Source: Bdellovibrionales bacterium (GTDB lineage: Bacteria; Bdellovibrionota; UBA1018; CAIMNF01). From it: 64,000 bases of DNA. Under the pieces are notes generated by a model. That model ran no database searches. It was not told the origin of the DNA and worked only from the letters and a program-made list of their open reading frames with translations. Both the position numbers and the translations under genes were made by a program. The DNA lies in NCBI GenBank assembly GCA_947502835.1, contig CANNBJ010000001.1, forward strand, positions 124,001 through 188,000, in the 5' to 3' direction. Positions 25,748 through 34,452 of this stretch are shown here, in pieces (position 1 is the stretch's first letter; each line of letters begins with the position of its first letter).

Positions 25748-26365
25748 ATGGATGCAAGGACGCTTCCTCTCCCTCCGGTTCCGGCTGAACAAGCCGCACT
25801 TGAACTCGAAACAGTTTTGCTTGAGCTGCTGATGCGAAAAAGCAGCGAAACCCACGGTCACTCCGCTCGTGTGGGCGAGCTTGCCCGTGAATGGGTGGAG
25901 CACATGCACTCGCGTTCGAAGTGGCTTGGGGTGAGTGCAAGCGAGATCGCCCAGAGTGCCCGCTACCATGATGTGGGGAAGGTTGCGGTTCAAAACGAGA
26001 TTCTGAACAAGGCGGGGCCTCTTGATTCCGCGGAGCGCGAGCAAATGAACGCCCATGCACGCATCGGATACGAGCTTTTCCGCAATGTATCGAGTTTAGA
26101 ATCGGTTGCTCTTGGAATCCTCCACCACCATGAGCGGTGGGACGGAGGGGGGTATCCTGCAGGCTTGAAGGGACAGGAAATCCCCTTTGTAGCCCGAGTG
26201 ATCGGAATCATCGATGCCTTTGATGCCATGACGAGCAACCGGTGTTACCAGCGAGCGCGTTCCCCCGAGTCTGCAATCGAGGAAATCCGTTTAAGCGGTG
26301 GAACCCAGTTTTGTCCGGATCTTGTTCAGGATTTTGCTGAATTTCTCAATGCACGGAACACATAA
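25748..26365 (+). CDS. HD-GYP-domain cyclic-di-GMP phosphodiesterase
   Basis: 205 residues, essentially a stand-alone HD-GYP domain. HD-GYP enzymes hydrolyse cyclic-di-GMP. All signature parts are intact: HSARVGELA, ARYHDVGKVAVQNEILNKAG with the HD pair, MNAHARIGYELF, LHHHERWDGGGYPAGLKGQEIP with HHExWDGxGYP, and VIGIIDAFDAMTSNRCY. No sensor domain or membrane segment is attached, so control must come from a partner or from expression. The long leader with AGGA-loop hairpins, one only 20 bases before the start, suggests post-transcriptional control. It contrasts with the degenerate relative at 8177. Confidence 0.93.
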   Translation: MDARTLPLPPVPAEQAALELETVLLELLMRKSSETHGHSARVGELAREWVEHMHSRSKWLGVSASEIAQSARYHDVGKVAVQNEILNKAGPLDSAEREQMNAHARIGYELFRNVSSLESVALGILHHHERWDGGGYPAGLKGQEIPFVARVIGIIDAFDAMTSNRCYQRARSPESAIEEIRLSGGTQFCPDLVQDFAEFLNARNT

Positions 26366-26386
26366 TCCTGATACTCTGAGGGGGTT

Positions 26387-27253
26387 ATGTCATCATGGTT
26401 CGACGATTTGAAAACGCCCCGTTTCAAGGGCGAATCCCAGACTCGCGTTGCAAAGATCCCGGAAGGGTTGTGGGGCAAATGCCCGCAATGCGGAGAGATC
26501 ATCCAGACCCGCCAGCTGCAGGAGAATTTCTCTGTTTGCGGCGAGTGCGACCATCATCTCAGGATCTCCGCTCTTGATCGCGTTGCCCTGCTTACCGACG
26601 AGAATTCCTTTGCCCCTTATGGCGAGGATTTCAAGTCCAATGATCCGCTCAAGTTTGATGATTCCAAGCCCTATCGGGATCGCCTTGCGCAATCCATGAA
26701 AAGCCACAAGATCAATGATGCGTTCATCGCGGGCAAGGGCACGCTGAACGGTCTTGGTTTCCATCTCGGTGTGTTCGAGTTCAAGTTCATGGGTGGCAGC
26801 ATGGGTGTTGTAGTCGGGGAAAAGATCACCATGACTCTGGAAAACGCATTGAAAGACCGCCTTCCTGCGGTGGTCATATCCGCGAGCGGCGGGGCGCGGA
26901 TGCAAGAGGGAATTCTCTCGCTCATGCAGATGGCAAAGACCTCCGCTGTGATTCAGAAAATGCGGGACGCCGGTGTGCCGTACATTTCGATTCTGACTGA
27001 TCCGACCACCGGCGGGGTGGCTGCATCGTTTGCATCATTGGGAGATGTGATTCTTGCCGAACCTCGGGCGCTCATCGGGTTTGCGGGCCCGCGGGTGATT
27101 GAACAAACCATTCGTCAAAAATTACCGGAAGGATTCCAGCGCAGCGAGTTTCTCCTCCAGCATGGATTCGTGGACCGGATTGTTCATCGTCGGGAGATGC
27201 GCGCGGAGCTTCATCAGCTCTTCGTTCGTCTGGGGAATCGGTGCAAGTTCTAA
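26387..27253 (+). CDS. accD: Acetyl-CoA carboxylase carboxyltransferase beta subunit
   Basis: 288 residues, normal length. With AccA, AccD transfers carboxyl from biotin to acetyl-CoA, giving malonyl-CoA for fatty acid synthesis. The N-terminal zinc ribbon is CPQCGEIIQ...CGECDHH. The crotonase-fold core includes GGSMGVVVGEKITMTLENAL, VISASGGARMQEGILSLMQMAKTSA, and TDPTTGGVAASFASLGDVILAEP followed by GFAGPRVIEQTIRQKLPEGFQ. GAGGGGG precedes the ATG. Its last thirteen bases overlap the start of lptD, so fatty acid supply and lipopolysaccharide export are co-expressed. Confidence 0.96.
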   Translation: MSSWFDDLKTPRFKGESQTRVAKIPEGLWGKCPQCGEIIQTRQLQENFSVCGECDHHLRISALDRVALLTDENSFAPYGEDFKSNDPLKFDDSKPYRDRLAQSMKSHKINDAFIAGKGTLNGLGFHLGVFEFKFMGGSMGVVVGEKITMTLENALKDRLPAVVISASGGARMQEGILSLMQMAKTSAVIQKMRDAGVPYISILTDPTTGGVAASFASLGDVILAEPRALIGFAGPRVIEQTIRQKLPEGFQRSEFLLQHGFVDRIVHRREMRAELHQLFVRLGNRCKF

Positions 27254-29565
27254 GGGGATTTGCACTACTCTGTCTTCTTCAAATCCTGAGTTTCGAACAA
27301 ATCACCCCGGCATCGGCCGAGACCGCCAAAAAAATCCCGCCCGAAGGTGCCCGCAAGCTCGCGCAGATCGGTGCCGATCATACGGTGTTGAGGCGCAAAG
27401 AGAAGATCGTAGAGTTGCGAGGCAATGCTTATCTTCTTCGGGACAATGAGTCCCTTCGTGCGGACTCGATCGATTACAGCAGTGAATCCGAGCATGTCTA
27501 TGCGAAGGGAAGGGTGCTGTATCAGTACGGGGAATACACGATTCGCGCGGACTCAATCGATATCGACCTGAACACGCACTTCGGCACTGTGATCAACGGG
27601 AGCGTCACCAATGGGCGCTTCTCGCTTCGCGGGTCCACCCTCAAGCAGGAGGGAATCGACCATTTTCTGGTAAAGGACTACACCTACACGACATGCACGG
27701 ATTGCCCGAACTCTTGGGAGCTCACGGGGAAAGACGTGGACTTCACGATCGAGGGCTATGCCTACATCCACGACTTTGTGTTCAAGATCCGGGATGCCTC
27801 GCTCATGTGGCTCCCGTTTCTTGTGGTCCCGGCAAAGACCAAGCGTCAGAGCGGGCTTTTGTTTCCCCGCTTCGGTGTGAATCAGGTGTACGGTGCATTT
27901 GCGGTGCAGCCGTATTTTCTTGCCTTGAATGATTGGTCCGATATGACGTTTGGTGCCGGTTATTATTCCTCGCGGGGATCACGATTTGAATGGGAAGGAC
28001 GCTATGCTTTGACGGATCGTTCGCAAGGCACGCTGAATTTTACGATGACCCGCGACGCTTCCGTTGAGGGCCTCAAGTCGCGATATGCGATCCGGACGGC
28101 GCTTTCGCAGGAGCTTCCGTTTGGATTTGAAGGGAAGTTGCGACTGAACGAGGTGAGTGACTCGGGCTATCCGATCACCTATTCCGAGGATGTGCCGGGG
28201 CGTTTGGAGCCGGTGCTTGCGAGTGATTTGTTTTTTTCAAGGAATTCGCCCGACGTCAGTACAGTGATTTCGCTCAGGCGTTTCCGGAATTTGCTCCAGT
28301 TTGATTCGGAAGGGCGACCAAAAAGCGGATTTGATCCTGCCACGGTTCAGGAGTTTCCAAGGGTGGTGGTCAACTCGAATGACAAATTTGTTTTTGGCCA
28401 AAGCTTTGCGGCAGGACTTGAGGCCAGATTCAACCGGTTCACGAGGGAGGCGGGACCCTTCGATCTCTTTACGGTCGGTTCGACAACGACCGAAACGATT
28501 CGCGAGGCCAATCGCTTCACCCTGATTCCGAATCTCTATACGACACTCAATCCGAAGCCATGGCTTTCGATCACGCCCTCCGTTCAGTACCGATCGTTTT
28601 TTTACAACTTCAACGGGGTGTATCCGAACCTCGCTCGTGGGTACCTGCTCGGGCAGGCCGAGATGAGTTTGCAACTTGAAAAGGTGTATCCATCAAGCGA
28701 ACCCGGGGTCGCCTACAAGCATACGATTCGTCCGATGTTCACATATTCTGTGATTCCCACCATCCAGTCGCCGCCCGATCACCCCTTCGTCACCCAAGTG
28801 CAGAGTCAGGCGCGGCCCGGGCAATATTTCGACAACTCCGACATCGTTCCCGAGCGCGCGACGCAGAATTTGAACAGTTATTTCACGCCACTCGGGAACT
28901 CGCTGACCTATGGAGTGGTGTCGCAAATTTTCAAAAAGGAGCCGTCTCAGGATGGTGGCTCGAAATTAGCCCGCCGGTTTGAAGCAGGCCTCACCCAGAC
29001 TCTGGATTTGCTTGAGGCGAAACGCTTGATCGAGAATTCATCCCTTGATGACCGGATCATTCTTTCGCCTTTGTTCACCCATTTCAACTATTCCGATGAT
29101 TCCTTCAGCGCGGGACTCGAGTATACTTATTATTCGTTTTTGGAGCGGTATCAAAATGCGCAGCTCATTCCAAATCCGAGCCCTCATCGGCTGAGCACCA
29201 ATTTTTCTTGGGTTTGGGCCAGGATGTTAAAGGACGGACTTCTGCGATTTGAGCGAAGTATTTCAACCGGGTATACCTTTTCGAAGCTTTCTGCGAAGGT
29301 TTCCTCCCTTCAGGTTTCGGGCAATTTTTCGCTCAACGATTACGTGATGCCGAAGGCCATGCTTTCCTATAACCTGATTGCTGGAAATTTCGCTTTGCTC
29401 GACAGCATGTTCGGGGTGCTGTTTCAAAGCCCTTCCCGGTGTTGGCAGCTTGAGCTCGGGCTGGTTCGATCGATTGACCGGGGGACCGGGCCGATTCTGA
29501 ACTTCGCATTAAACCTTTCTGGTGAATCTTTCGGGGCTCTGGATGATTCGTTGAAAAAACCCTGA
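27241..29565 (+). CDS. lptD: LPS-assembly outer membrane protein LptD
   Basis: 774 residues starting at a GTG inside the accD 3' end. LptD inserts lipopolysaccharide into the outer leaflet. A signal peptide (VLRGFALLCLLQILS...ASA) is followed by an N-terminal OstA-like jelly-roll (HTVLRRKEKIVELRGNAYLLRDNESLRADSIDY, then VYAKGRVLYQYGEYTIRADSI). The typical junction YTTCTDCPNSWELTGKDV leads into VPAKTKRQSGLLFPRFGVNQVYG at the start of the large beta-barrel, which runs to the C-terminus. TTCTDCP supplies two cysteines; the late cysteine pair of E. coli LptD is not seen, so the disulfide pattern differs. It is direct evidence of an LPS-bearing outer membrane. Confidence 0.93.
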   Translation: MQVLRGFALLCLLQILSFEQITPASAETAKKIPPEGARKLAQIGADHTVLRRKEKIVELRGNAYLLRDNESLRADSIDYSSESEHVYAKGRVLYQYGEYTIRADSIDIDLNTHFGTVINGSVTNGRFSLRGSTLKQEGIDHFLVKDYTYTTCTDCPNSWELTGKDVDFTIEGYAYIHDFVFKIRDASLMWLPFLVVPAKTKRQSGLLFPRFGVNQVYGAFAVQPYFLALNDWSDMTFGAGYYSSRGSRFEWEGRYALTDRSQGTLNFTMTRDASVEGLKSRYAIRTALSQELPFGFEGKLRLNEVSDSGYPITYSEDVPGRLEPVLASDLFFSRNSPDVSTVISLRRFRNLLQFDSEGRPKSGFDPATVQEFPRVVVNSNDKFVFGQSFAAGLEARFNRFTREAGPFDLFTVGSTTTETIREANRFTLIPNLYTTLNPKPWLSITPSVQYRSFFYNFNGVYPNLARGYLLGQAEMSLQLEKVYPSSEPGVAYKHTIRPMFTYSVIPTIQSPPDHPFVTQVQSQARPGQYFDNSDIVPERATQNLNSYFTPLGNSLTYGVVSQIFKKEPSQDGGSKLARRFEAGLTQTLDLLEAKRLIENSSLDDRIILSPLFTHFNYSDDSFSAGLEYTYYSFLERYQNAQLIPNPSPHRLSTNFSWVWARMLKDGLLRFERSISTGYTFSKLSAKVSSLQVSGNFSLNDYVMPKAMLSYNLIAGNFALLDSMFGVLFQSPSRCWQLELGLVRSIDRGTGPILNFALNLSGESFGALDDSLKKP

Positions 29566-29587
29566 TGCGTCGGTACACTCGGGGAAT

Positions 29588-30349
29588 ATGAAAATTCTCC
29601 TCTCGAACGACGATGGGGTGCATGCTCCCGGACTTCGCTTTCTGTATGAAGAGCTGAAAAAAATGGGATCGGTGAAAGTGATTGCCCCGCTCGAAGAAAA
29701 GAGCACCATGGGTCACTCGCTGACCCTCCACAAGCCACTCAGGCTTCTGAACATCAGCAAGGATTTCTATGGAGTCAGTGGATCCCCTGCCGACTGCGTT
29801 TATCTTGGCATGCGTCATGTTTTAAAGGGAGCTCCCGACATCGTGGTTTCTGGAATCAATCGCGGAGCGAATCTTGGGCAGGATGTGTACTACTCGGGGA
29901 CCGTTTCTGCGGCGCGTGAAGGATGTATGCTTGGAATTCCGTCTTACGCGGTGAGTCTCGATGTGGACTTCAAAAATCGTAAACCTGAGACCAAGCTTCA
30001 CTATTCGAGCGCCGCAAAAATGGCGGTGAAGGTCATTCAGGAATACCACAAGCGCGGATTTCCCAAGTTCACGCTTTTAAACATCAATGTTCCGGATCGC
30101 CCCATGAATCGGATCAAGGGGATCAAGCCCGCGCGTCAAGGATTTCGCTTTTATTCGAGCGAGGTGTTGAAGCGCACCGACCACCGCGGAAAAGATTACT
30201 TCTGGGTGGGCGGTCAGTATCATGGTTTCGAGCAGGAAACCGATACGGATTGTGCGATCGTTCACAAAGGGTATGTGGCGGTGTCTCCATTGAAGTTGGA
30301 TGTGACGGACATGGCGTACCTTGAAGAAATGAAACGGATCGCGGAATAG
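29588..30349 (+). CDS. surE: 5'/3'-nucleotidase SurE
   Basis: 253 residues, normal length. SurE removes phosphate from nucleoside monophosphates and short polyphosphate in a divalent-metal-dependent way. The metal site MKILLSNDDGVHAPGL (Asp8, Asp9) opens the protein. VIAPLEEKSTMGHSLTLHKPLRL, GSPADCVYLGMRHVL and DIVVSGINRGANLGQDVYYSGTVSAAREG are family motifs with the remaining metal ligands. An NlpD-like gene follows nine bases later, echoing the surE-(pcm)-nlpD order of enterobacteria, although rpoS is not seen. Confidence 0.95.
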   Translation: MKILLSNDDGVHAPGLRFLYEELKKMGSVKVIAPLEEKSTMGHSLTLHKPLRLLNISKDFYGVSGSPADCVYLGMRHVLKGAPDIVVSGINRGANLGQDVYYSGTVSAAREGCMLGIPSYAVSLDVDFKNRKPETKLHYSSAAKMAVKVIQEYHKRGFPKFTLLNINVPDRPMNRIKGIKPARQGFRFYSSEVLKRTDHRGKDYFWVGGQYHGFEQETDTDCAIVHKGYVAVSPLKLDVTDMAYLEEMKRIAE

Positions 30350-30357
30350 AAGGGCGC

Positions 30358-31023
30358 ATGGTTCTGAACCGGGTAAAGGCAATCATCAATGCAGTACAGT
30401 CATCAGGGCTTTTTGGCATTGCAGGGGTTGCGCTACTCCTTTCAGCCTGTTCGACTGCTCCCTCAAAATCATCACGCCAGGGTCTTTTGGATCAGGGTGA
30501 CAGACGGATTGGCGCGAAGTTTTTTAAAAAGACCGTAAACGATACTTACAGTCCAAAGGCGTTTGGAGAGATCAAGCTTCCAGGCCGTTGGCAGTGGCCG
30601 CTTGAGAACATTCAAATTTCATCCTCTTATGGCGAGCGCGGTCGCAAATTCCACCAGGGCGTGGACCTTCGGGCGCATGTGGGAACGCCGGTGCTTGCGT
30701 CAGCGGATGGAGAAGTGGTGTATGTGGGTTCTAAGATTCGCGGCTATGGCCGCATGGTGGTGCTGAAGCACGCGGATGGATTTTATACCGTGTATGCCCA
30801 TCACTCAAAGAACCTGGTCAAGATCGGTAAAAAAGTGGAAGCAGGTGAGAAGATCGCGCTTTCTGGAAAATCCGGACGCGCAAGTGGCGCACACTTGCAT
30901 TTCGAGCTCCGCCGCGGAGCTCAGAGTATCGACCCAGAGTACGCTTTCAACGGGCACCTAAAGAGTGCCGCCAATCGCAAGATTGCGAGCAAGTCGAAGA
31001 TCAAGCTTAGATTTGAGGAGTGA
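30358..31023 (+). CDS. M23-family lipoprotein, NlpD-like
   Basis: 221 residues. A signal with lipobox (GVALLLSACSTAP) anchors it to a membrane. There is no LysM domain, unlike true NlpD. The C-terminal lysostaphin-type M23 domain has GERGRKFHQGVDLRAHVGTPVLASADGEVVYVG, GRMVVLKHADGFYTVYAHHSKNLVKIG and SGRASGAHLHFELR. The zinc-ligand motifs HxxxD and HxH are both present, so it could be an active endopeptidase, whereas E. coli NlpD is an inactive amidase activator. Position after surE suggests envelope maintenance at division. Confidence 0.88.
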   Translation: MVLNRVKAIINAVQSSGLFGIAGVALLLSACSTAPSKSSRQGLLDQGDRRIGAKFFKKTVNDTYSPKAFGEIKLPGRWQWPLENIQISSSYGERGRKFHQGVDLRAHVGTPVLASADGEVVYVGSKIRGYGRMVVLKHADGFYTVYAHHSKNLVKIGKKVEAGEKIALSGKSGRASGAHLHFELRRGAQSIDPEYAFNGHLKSAANRKIASKSKIKLRFEE

Positions 31024-31030
31024 GTGGGGA

Positions 31031-32293
31031 TTATTCCTCTACATCGCCCACTACATTGGTTGCTTGAAGATTGAGGACTACTTTTTTAGGTATAAGAACG
31101 CCTGCAGGGTGAGGCGACGAGTATCCCACTCCTGCTTGACCCATAGAGTTCGCCCCCCAGCATTCAACCGTTTCATCGTTTTTCAAGGCACAAGCAAATA
31201 AAGAGCCGACAGCGATCGCTTTGGCATTGACGTTTGATTTCACCGAAAAGAATGAATGAGTTTGACTATTGTTGCCTAACTGTCCGGATACATTTCCCCC
31301 AGCGCACCTTACGTTACCAAAGCTAGTTAAAATGCAGGTATTGTAGTCGCTGGTACTTACTTTCATTGGAACTTCGCCACCAATTAGGCCATTTAAAAAG
31401 CCAGGTGTTGGCGAGGTGTGTGATGGGGCAGAGTTGCCGATATAGGGTAAAAGATCGGAGGGTGGTGCCTCACCATTCCCAAATACTCCCATGTAGTTGT
31501 AGCCCCAACAGTAGACACCACTGGCACCATGATTTTCGTCTTCGACAACTGCGCATACGTGCGTAGAGGCAAGATCAAAATCCTTTACCTTTGTCGCCGG
31601 GATGACATTAGAATTTAATCCGTTTATGCTCATTCCGTTGAAATATTTGTTTCCTTCACAGCTCAATTGATTCTGTAAATTGGTTCCACAGCGGACTCGA
31701 GCGTGTTGAAGAATCATTTTCATTGGGTTCCAATAACTCAGGTTCGCTATCGGATATTGAAGGAGTGGTTGGCCAAGGTTTAGAAATTGATCGGAGGGAG
31801 TTGAAATTTTTCCTAGGAAACCTAAGGAACCAAAAATGTCGGTGAACGTATTGCCAATTGAAGTTTGGCTAGGTGTCGAACTCCCCATGTTCAGGCCCCA
31901 ACAGTACGTCTTTCCGTCTTGAGTCAATGCACATGCATCACTTTCAGCTGCGACGATTTTTTCAACAGGACTTGGAAAATCAATCTTTTTTGCAATGCTG
32001 GAATTTGCACTCAGTCCAGGGGCTGCTCCCCAGCAAAACACTTCGCGAGCATCTCCGACAACTGCACATGCGAAGTTACTACCCGCGGTAATACTTTTTA
32101 CTCTGGTTAAATATTTGGGAGGTGGGTTCGGGGCAACTCCTTTTTCGAGGTTCCCTTCTAGATCAGTGGGAAATTGTTCCTCTGATGAAATTGTGGCAGT
32201 TTCTTCAGCCGAATCCAAACCCACAACCTTTTCTAAACAGAAACCAGCTTCAGGTAGGAGAGACAAGCTTACCAAGACAAAAAGATTTAACAT
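31031..32293 (-). CDS. Secreted RCC1-repeat beta-propeller protein
   Basis: 420 residues with a signal peptide (MLNLFVLVSLSLLPEAGFC). Repeats of the RCC1/BLIP-II type recur: SNFACAVVGDAREVFCWGA, ESDACALTQDGKTYCWGLN, STHVCAVVEDENHGASGVYCWGYN, YNTCILTSFGNVRCAGGN and LFACALKNDETVECWGANSMGQAG. Each has a Cys on either side of the strand pair, giving probable intra-blade disulfides. Such propellers are usually binding modules; a ligand cannot be named. The base composition is visibly more AT-rich than that of neighbouring genes, which suggests recent acquisition. It is convergent with the NlpD-like gene. Confidence 0.85.
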   Translation of the reverse strand: MLNLFVLVSLSLLPEAGFCLEKVVGLDSAEETATISSEEQFPTDLEGNLEKGVAPNPPPKYLTRVKSITAGSNFACAVVGDAREVFCWGAAPGLSANSSIAKKIDFPSPVEKIVAAESDACALTQDGKTYCWGLNMGSSTPSQTSIGNTFTDIFGSLGFLGKISTPSDQFLNLGQPLLQYPIANLSYWNPMKMILQHARVRCGTNLQNQLSCEGNKYFNGMSINGLNSNVIPATKVKDFDLASTHVCAVVEDENHGASGVYCWGYNYMGVFGNGEAPPSDLLPYIGNSAPSHTSPTPGFLNGLIGGEVPMKVSTSDYNTCILTSFGNVRCAGGNVSGQLGNNSQTHSFFSVKSNVNAKAIAVGSLFACALKNDETVECWGANSMGQAGVGYSSPHPAGVLIPKKVVLNLQATNVVGDVEE

Positions 32294-32458
32294 AGAAACA
32301 GCATACTTAAGGAATTAATTTCTTGAAAGTGTGTCAGTCCTGATTTTCGAATCCTGGAATTACCAGAGTTTGTAGTAGTCGTTGATTCGACGATGTGTCA
32401 AAGTCGACAGGGTTTGTCTTCCTTAGAAGGAGTTTGTTTCTAAGTTATATTTGGGGTC

Positions 32459-33145
32459 TTGATGATACGTTTAGTTTTCCCTCTTTTTTTCATTTTTATT
32501 ACCTTTCCCTGTTTCGCCCTCCCAGCTCAAGTCATCCTCCTTCGTCATGCTGAAAAGCCCTATCCGGAAGAGGGCTCGCACCTGAGCGAAGAGGGGTGGG
32601 CACGGGCGCGTGCGCTGTCGGATTATTTTTTGAAAAATCCAGAGGCCACACGGTTCGGAAAAGTTGCAGGGCTTTATGCCGTGAGGCCTGATCGGCCGGA
32701 CGGATCCGTGCGATCCATCGAGACGCTGACTCCGACCTCACAAGCGCTTCAGGTTAAAATCCAGACAGGCTTCACAAAGCTTGAGGTTTCGGCACTTGCG
32801 CAAGAAATCCTGAAATCTCCTGCATTTGACGGACGCACAGTTGTCGTGTGCTGGGAGCACAAGCGAATCCCGGAAATCGCAAAAGCACTTGGCGCAAAGG
32901 ATGCCCCCGAGGAGTGGGGCGGAAAAGTCTACGACCGGCTTTGGTATCTGCGCTTTGATTCCACGGGGAGAGTTGAGTTCCTTGATTTGCCCCAGAGCCA
33001 TTCCGTTGGCCTTTTTGCCCGTTCGGATGGTTTTGTGCTAAACCAAATCCGTGCGCGCAGTGATTTATTTTCTTCCGGCTCTCGCGGTCTTTTTTTCAAC
33101 GCTTGTTCACGCGTTCAGTCCAGCTCAGCACTCCACGAGTCTTGA
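32459..33145 (+). CDS. Secreted histidine-phosphatase-superfamily protein
   Basis: 228 residues with a signal peptide (RLVFPLFFIFITFPCFA). The phosphohistidine motif is VILLRHAEKPYPEEGSHLSEEGWARARALSDYF, and the second catalytic His is in VVVCWEHKRIPEIAKAL. The pattern fits small broad-specificity phosphatases of the branch containing phosphoglycerate mutases. Substrate unknown; location periplasmic. The last 86-95 bases overlap the start of the serine hydrolase gene in another frame. The alternative ATG at 32462 would shorten it by one residue. Confidence 0.85.
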   Translation: MMIRLVFPLFFIFITFPCFALPAQVILLRHAEKPYPEEGSHLSEEGWARARALSDYFLKNPEATRFGKVAGLYAVRPDRPDGSVRSIETLTPTSQALQVKIQTGFTKLEVSALAQEILKSPAFDGRTVVVCWEHKRIPEIAKALGAKDAPEEWGGKVYDRLWYLRFDSTGRVEFLDLPQSHSVGLFARSDGFVLNQIRARSDLFSSGSRGLFFNACSRVQSSSALHES

Positions 33146-34163
33146 GCAAATTCGGAGACACTACCGAGTACCGGGGCTTGGGGCTGCCATTTTTAGGGGC
33201 TCTGCCGAGGGCGGCTTCTCCTTTGTTGAGGTAACCGGAAAAAGAAAGTCCGGACACAAGGCAACTCTTAAACCCGAGGATGCCTTTCATTTGGGCTCAT
33301 GCACGAAGTCCATGACTGCACTCCTGATTGCTTTGGCCGTGAACGAGGGCAAGCTCCGGTATCAATCCACACTGGGCGAGCTTCTTTCAAGTGTACCGAT
33401 GGATCCATCCCTAAAGGCTGTGAGCATCGCCCACCTTCTGGTCCACACCTCCGGGATCGGCGGAGATTCGGTATTGGATGAGGGATTGGACCAAACCGTG
33501 CTTCAAGATGTTTTAGCAGATCAGATCGAGGAGAGGCGGGCACGCGAGCTGCTCGTGCGGGAGATTTTGCAGGTTCCAGTTCGAACTCTTCCAGGTTTGA
33601 AGTTTGAGTACAGTAATCCTGGATTTATTTTGCTTGGACACTTGCTTGAGAAGGTTTACGACCGCTCTTTTTCTGACTTGATGAAAGAAAAGCTGTTTTC
33701 ACCTCTTGGGATGAGTTCCTGTGGCTTCGGGGTAGCACCTAAGGTTGCAGGACATGAGCATGTAGCCAATGGCTATGTTCCACGCATGGAGGACAATCCC
33801 AGAGTTTACGGACCGGCAGGCGGAGTGCACTGCTCCCTTCAGGATTGGATGAAATATGCCGCGTTTCAGATTGAACTCTATCAGGAGCGATCGGGATTTC
33901 TTGCCCCCGTGATTGTGAAGGGTCTTTTTCAGGCCGTGAATCCAGAAGGGCATACACTCGGAGGTTGGGTTACTGCGGACTCAGAGGGGAGTCGGGTTTT
34001 GGTTTTCGAGGGAAGCAATACCTTGAATTACGCCGCGATTTTGATTTATCCCGAAAGGGAGCTTGCCCTTGCGGCCACCTCAAATGCGGGAGGCGATCAG
34101 GCCCGCCAGGCTACTTTGGAAGGCATAAGGTTTGCCCGAGAGTCTGCAAGGAAACGAGAGTGA
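33051..34163 (+). CDS. Serine hydrolase of the class C beta-lactamase family
   Basis: 370 residues from a GTG at 33051; a GTG at 33060 is equally possible. A signal peptide (VIYFLPALAVFFSTLVHAF) directs it to the periplasm. The active site SxxK is HLGSCTKS with Ser83 and Lys86, and the YxN motif is FEYSNPG. FSPLGMSSCGFG and HTSGI match the beta-lactamase/PBP-like esterase family (PF00144). The substrate may be a peptide, D-amino-acid ester or beta-lactam. It starts within the histidine phosphatase gene, indicating coupled translation of two periplasmic hydrolases. Confidence 0.88.
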   Translation: MRAVIYFLPALAVFFSTLVHAFSPAQHSTSLEQIRRHYRVPGLGAAIFRGSAEGGFSFVEVTGKRKSGHKATLKPEDAFHLGSCTKSMTALLIALAVNEGKLRYQSTLGELLSSVPMDPSLKAVSIAHLLVHTSGIGGDSVLDEGLDQTVLQDVLADQIEERRARELLVREILQVPVRTLPGLKFEYSNPGFILLGHLLEKVYDRSFSDLMKEKLFSPLGMSSCGFGVAPKVAGHEHVANGYVPRMEDNPRVYGPAGGVHCSLQDWMKYAAFQIELYQERSGFLAPVIVKGLFQAVNPEGHTLGGWVTADSEGSRVLVFEGSNTLNYAAILIYPERELALAATSNAGGDQARQATLEGIRFARESARKRE

Positions 34164-34216
34164 TGATGATCGAGTGAAGGGACTCGGTTCTACTCTTCCC
34201 TCGGCTCATGAAAGCT

Positions 34217-34254
34217 AAAAAGGCCCGCCGACCAAACGGTCAGCGAGCCTTTTT
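34217..34254. terminator. Strong bidirectional intrinsic terminator
   Basis: The stem runs from AAAAAGGC at 34217 to GCCTTTTT at 34254, with GACC-AAAC-GGTC at its tip. A-rich and T-rich flanks on both sides let it stop both the serine hydrolase transcript from the left and the tRNA-Asp transcript from the right. Confidence 0.85.
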
Positions 34255-34256
34255 AA

Positions 34257-34333
34257 TGGCGGGAGTGATGGGACTCGAACCCACGGCCTTCGCCGTGACA
34301 GGGCGACGTTGTAACCAACTCAACTACACCCCC
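34257..34333 (-). tRNA. tRNA-Asp (anticodon GTC)
   Basis: 77 bases on the minus strand. The acceptor stem GGGGGTG pairs with CACTCCC with one G-T pair, discriminator G73 and encoded CCA. The D stem is GTTG/CAAC, the anticodon stem TCGCC/GGCGA with loop CTGTCAC reading GTC, and the T stem GTGGG/CCCAT with loop TTCGAGT. All identity features for aspartate are consistent. Confidence 0.95.
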
Positions 34334-34373
34334 GCTATAGAGATGTCTCTGCAAGGTAACCAAAGCAGAGGGG

Positions 34374-34402
34374 TTTGTAAAGCCCCAACTCGTTCATTTC
34401 AA
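34374..34402 (-). promoter_or_regulatory. Promoter of tRNA-Asp
   Basis: Read on the minus strand, TTGAAA (34397-34402) and TACAAA (34374-34379) are 17 bases apart, giving a start near 34367 and a leader of about 34 bases before the tRNA. Confidence 0.5.
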
Positions 34403-34452
34403 GGGGGGCTCTGCTGATGAGAGGCCTTCACTCCCGAGGAGGCACAGGGTTT

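Noticed and set aside
34208-34417. Plus-strand frame over the tRNA-Asp region
   Set aside because: It is antisense to a complete tRNA and its terminator; the ending matches no family.
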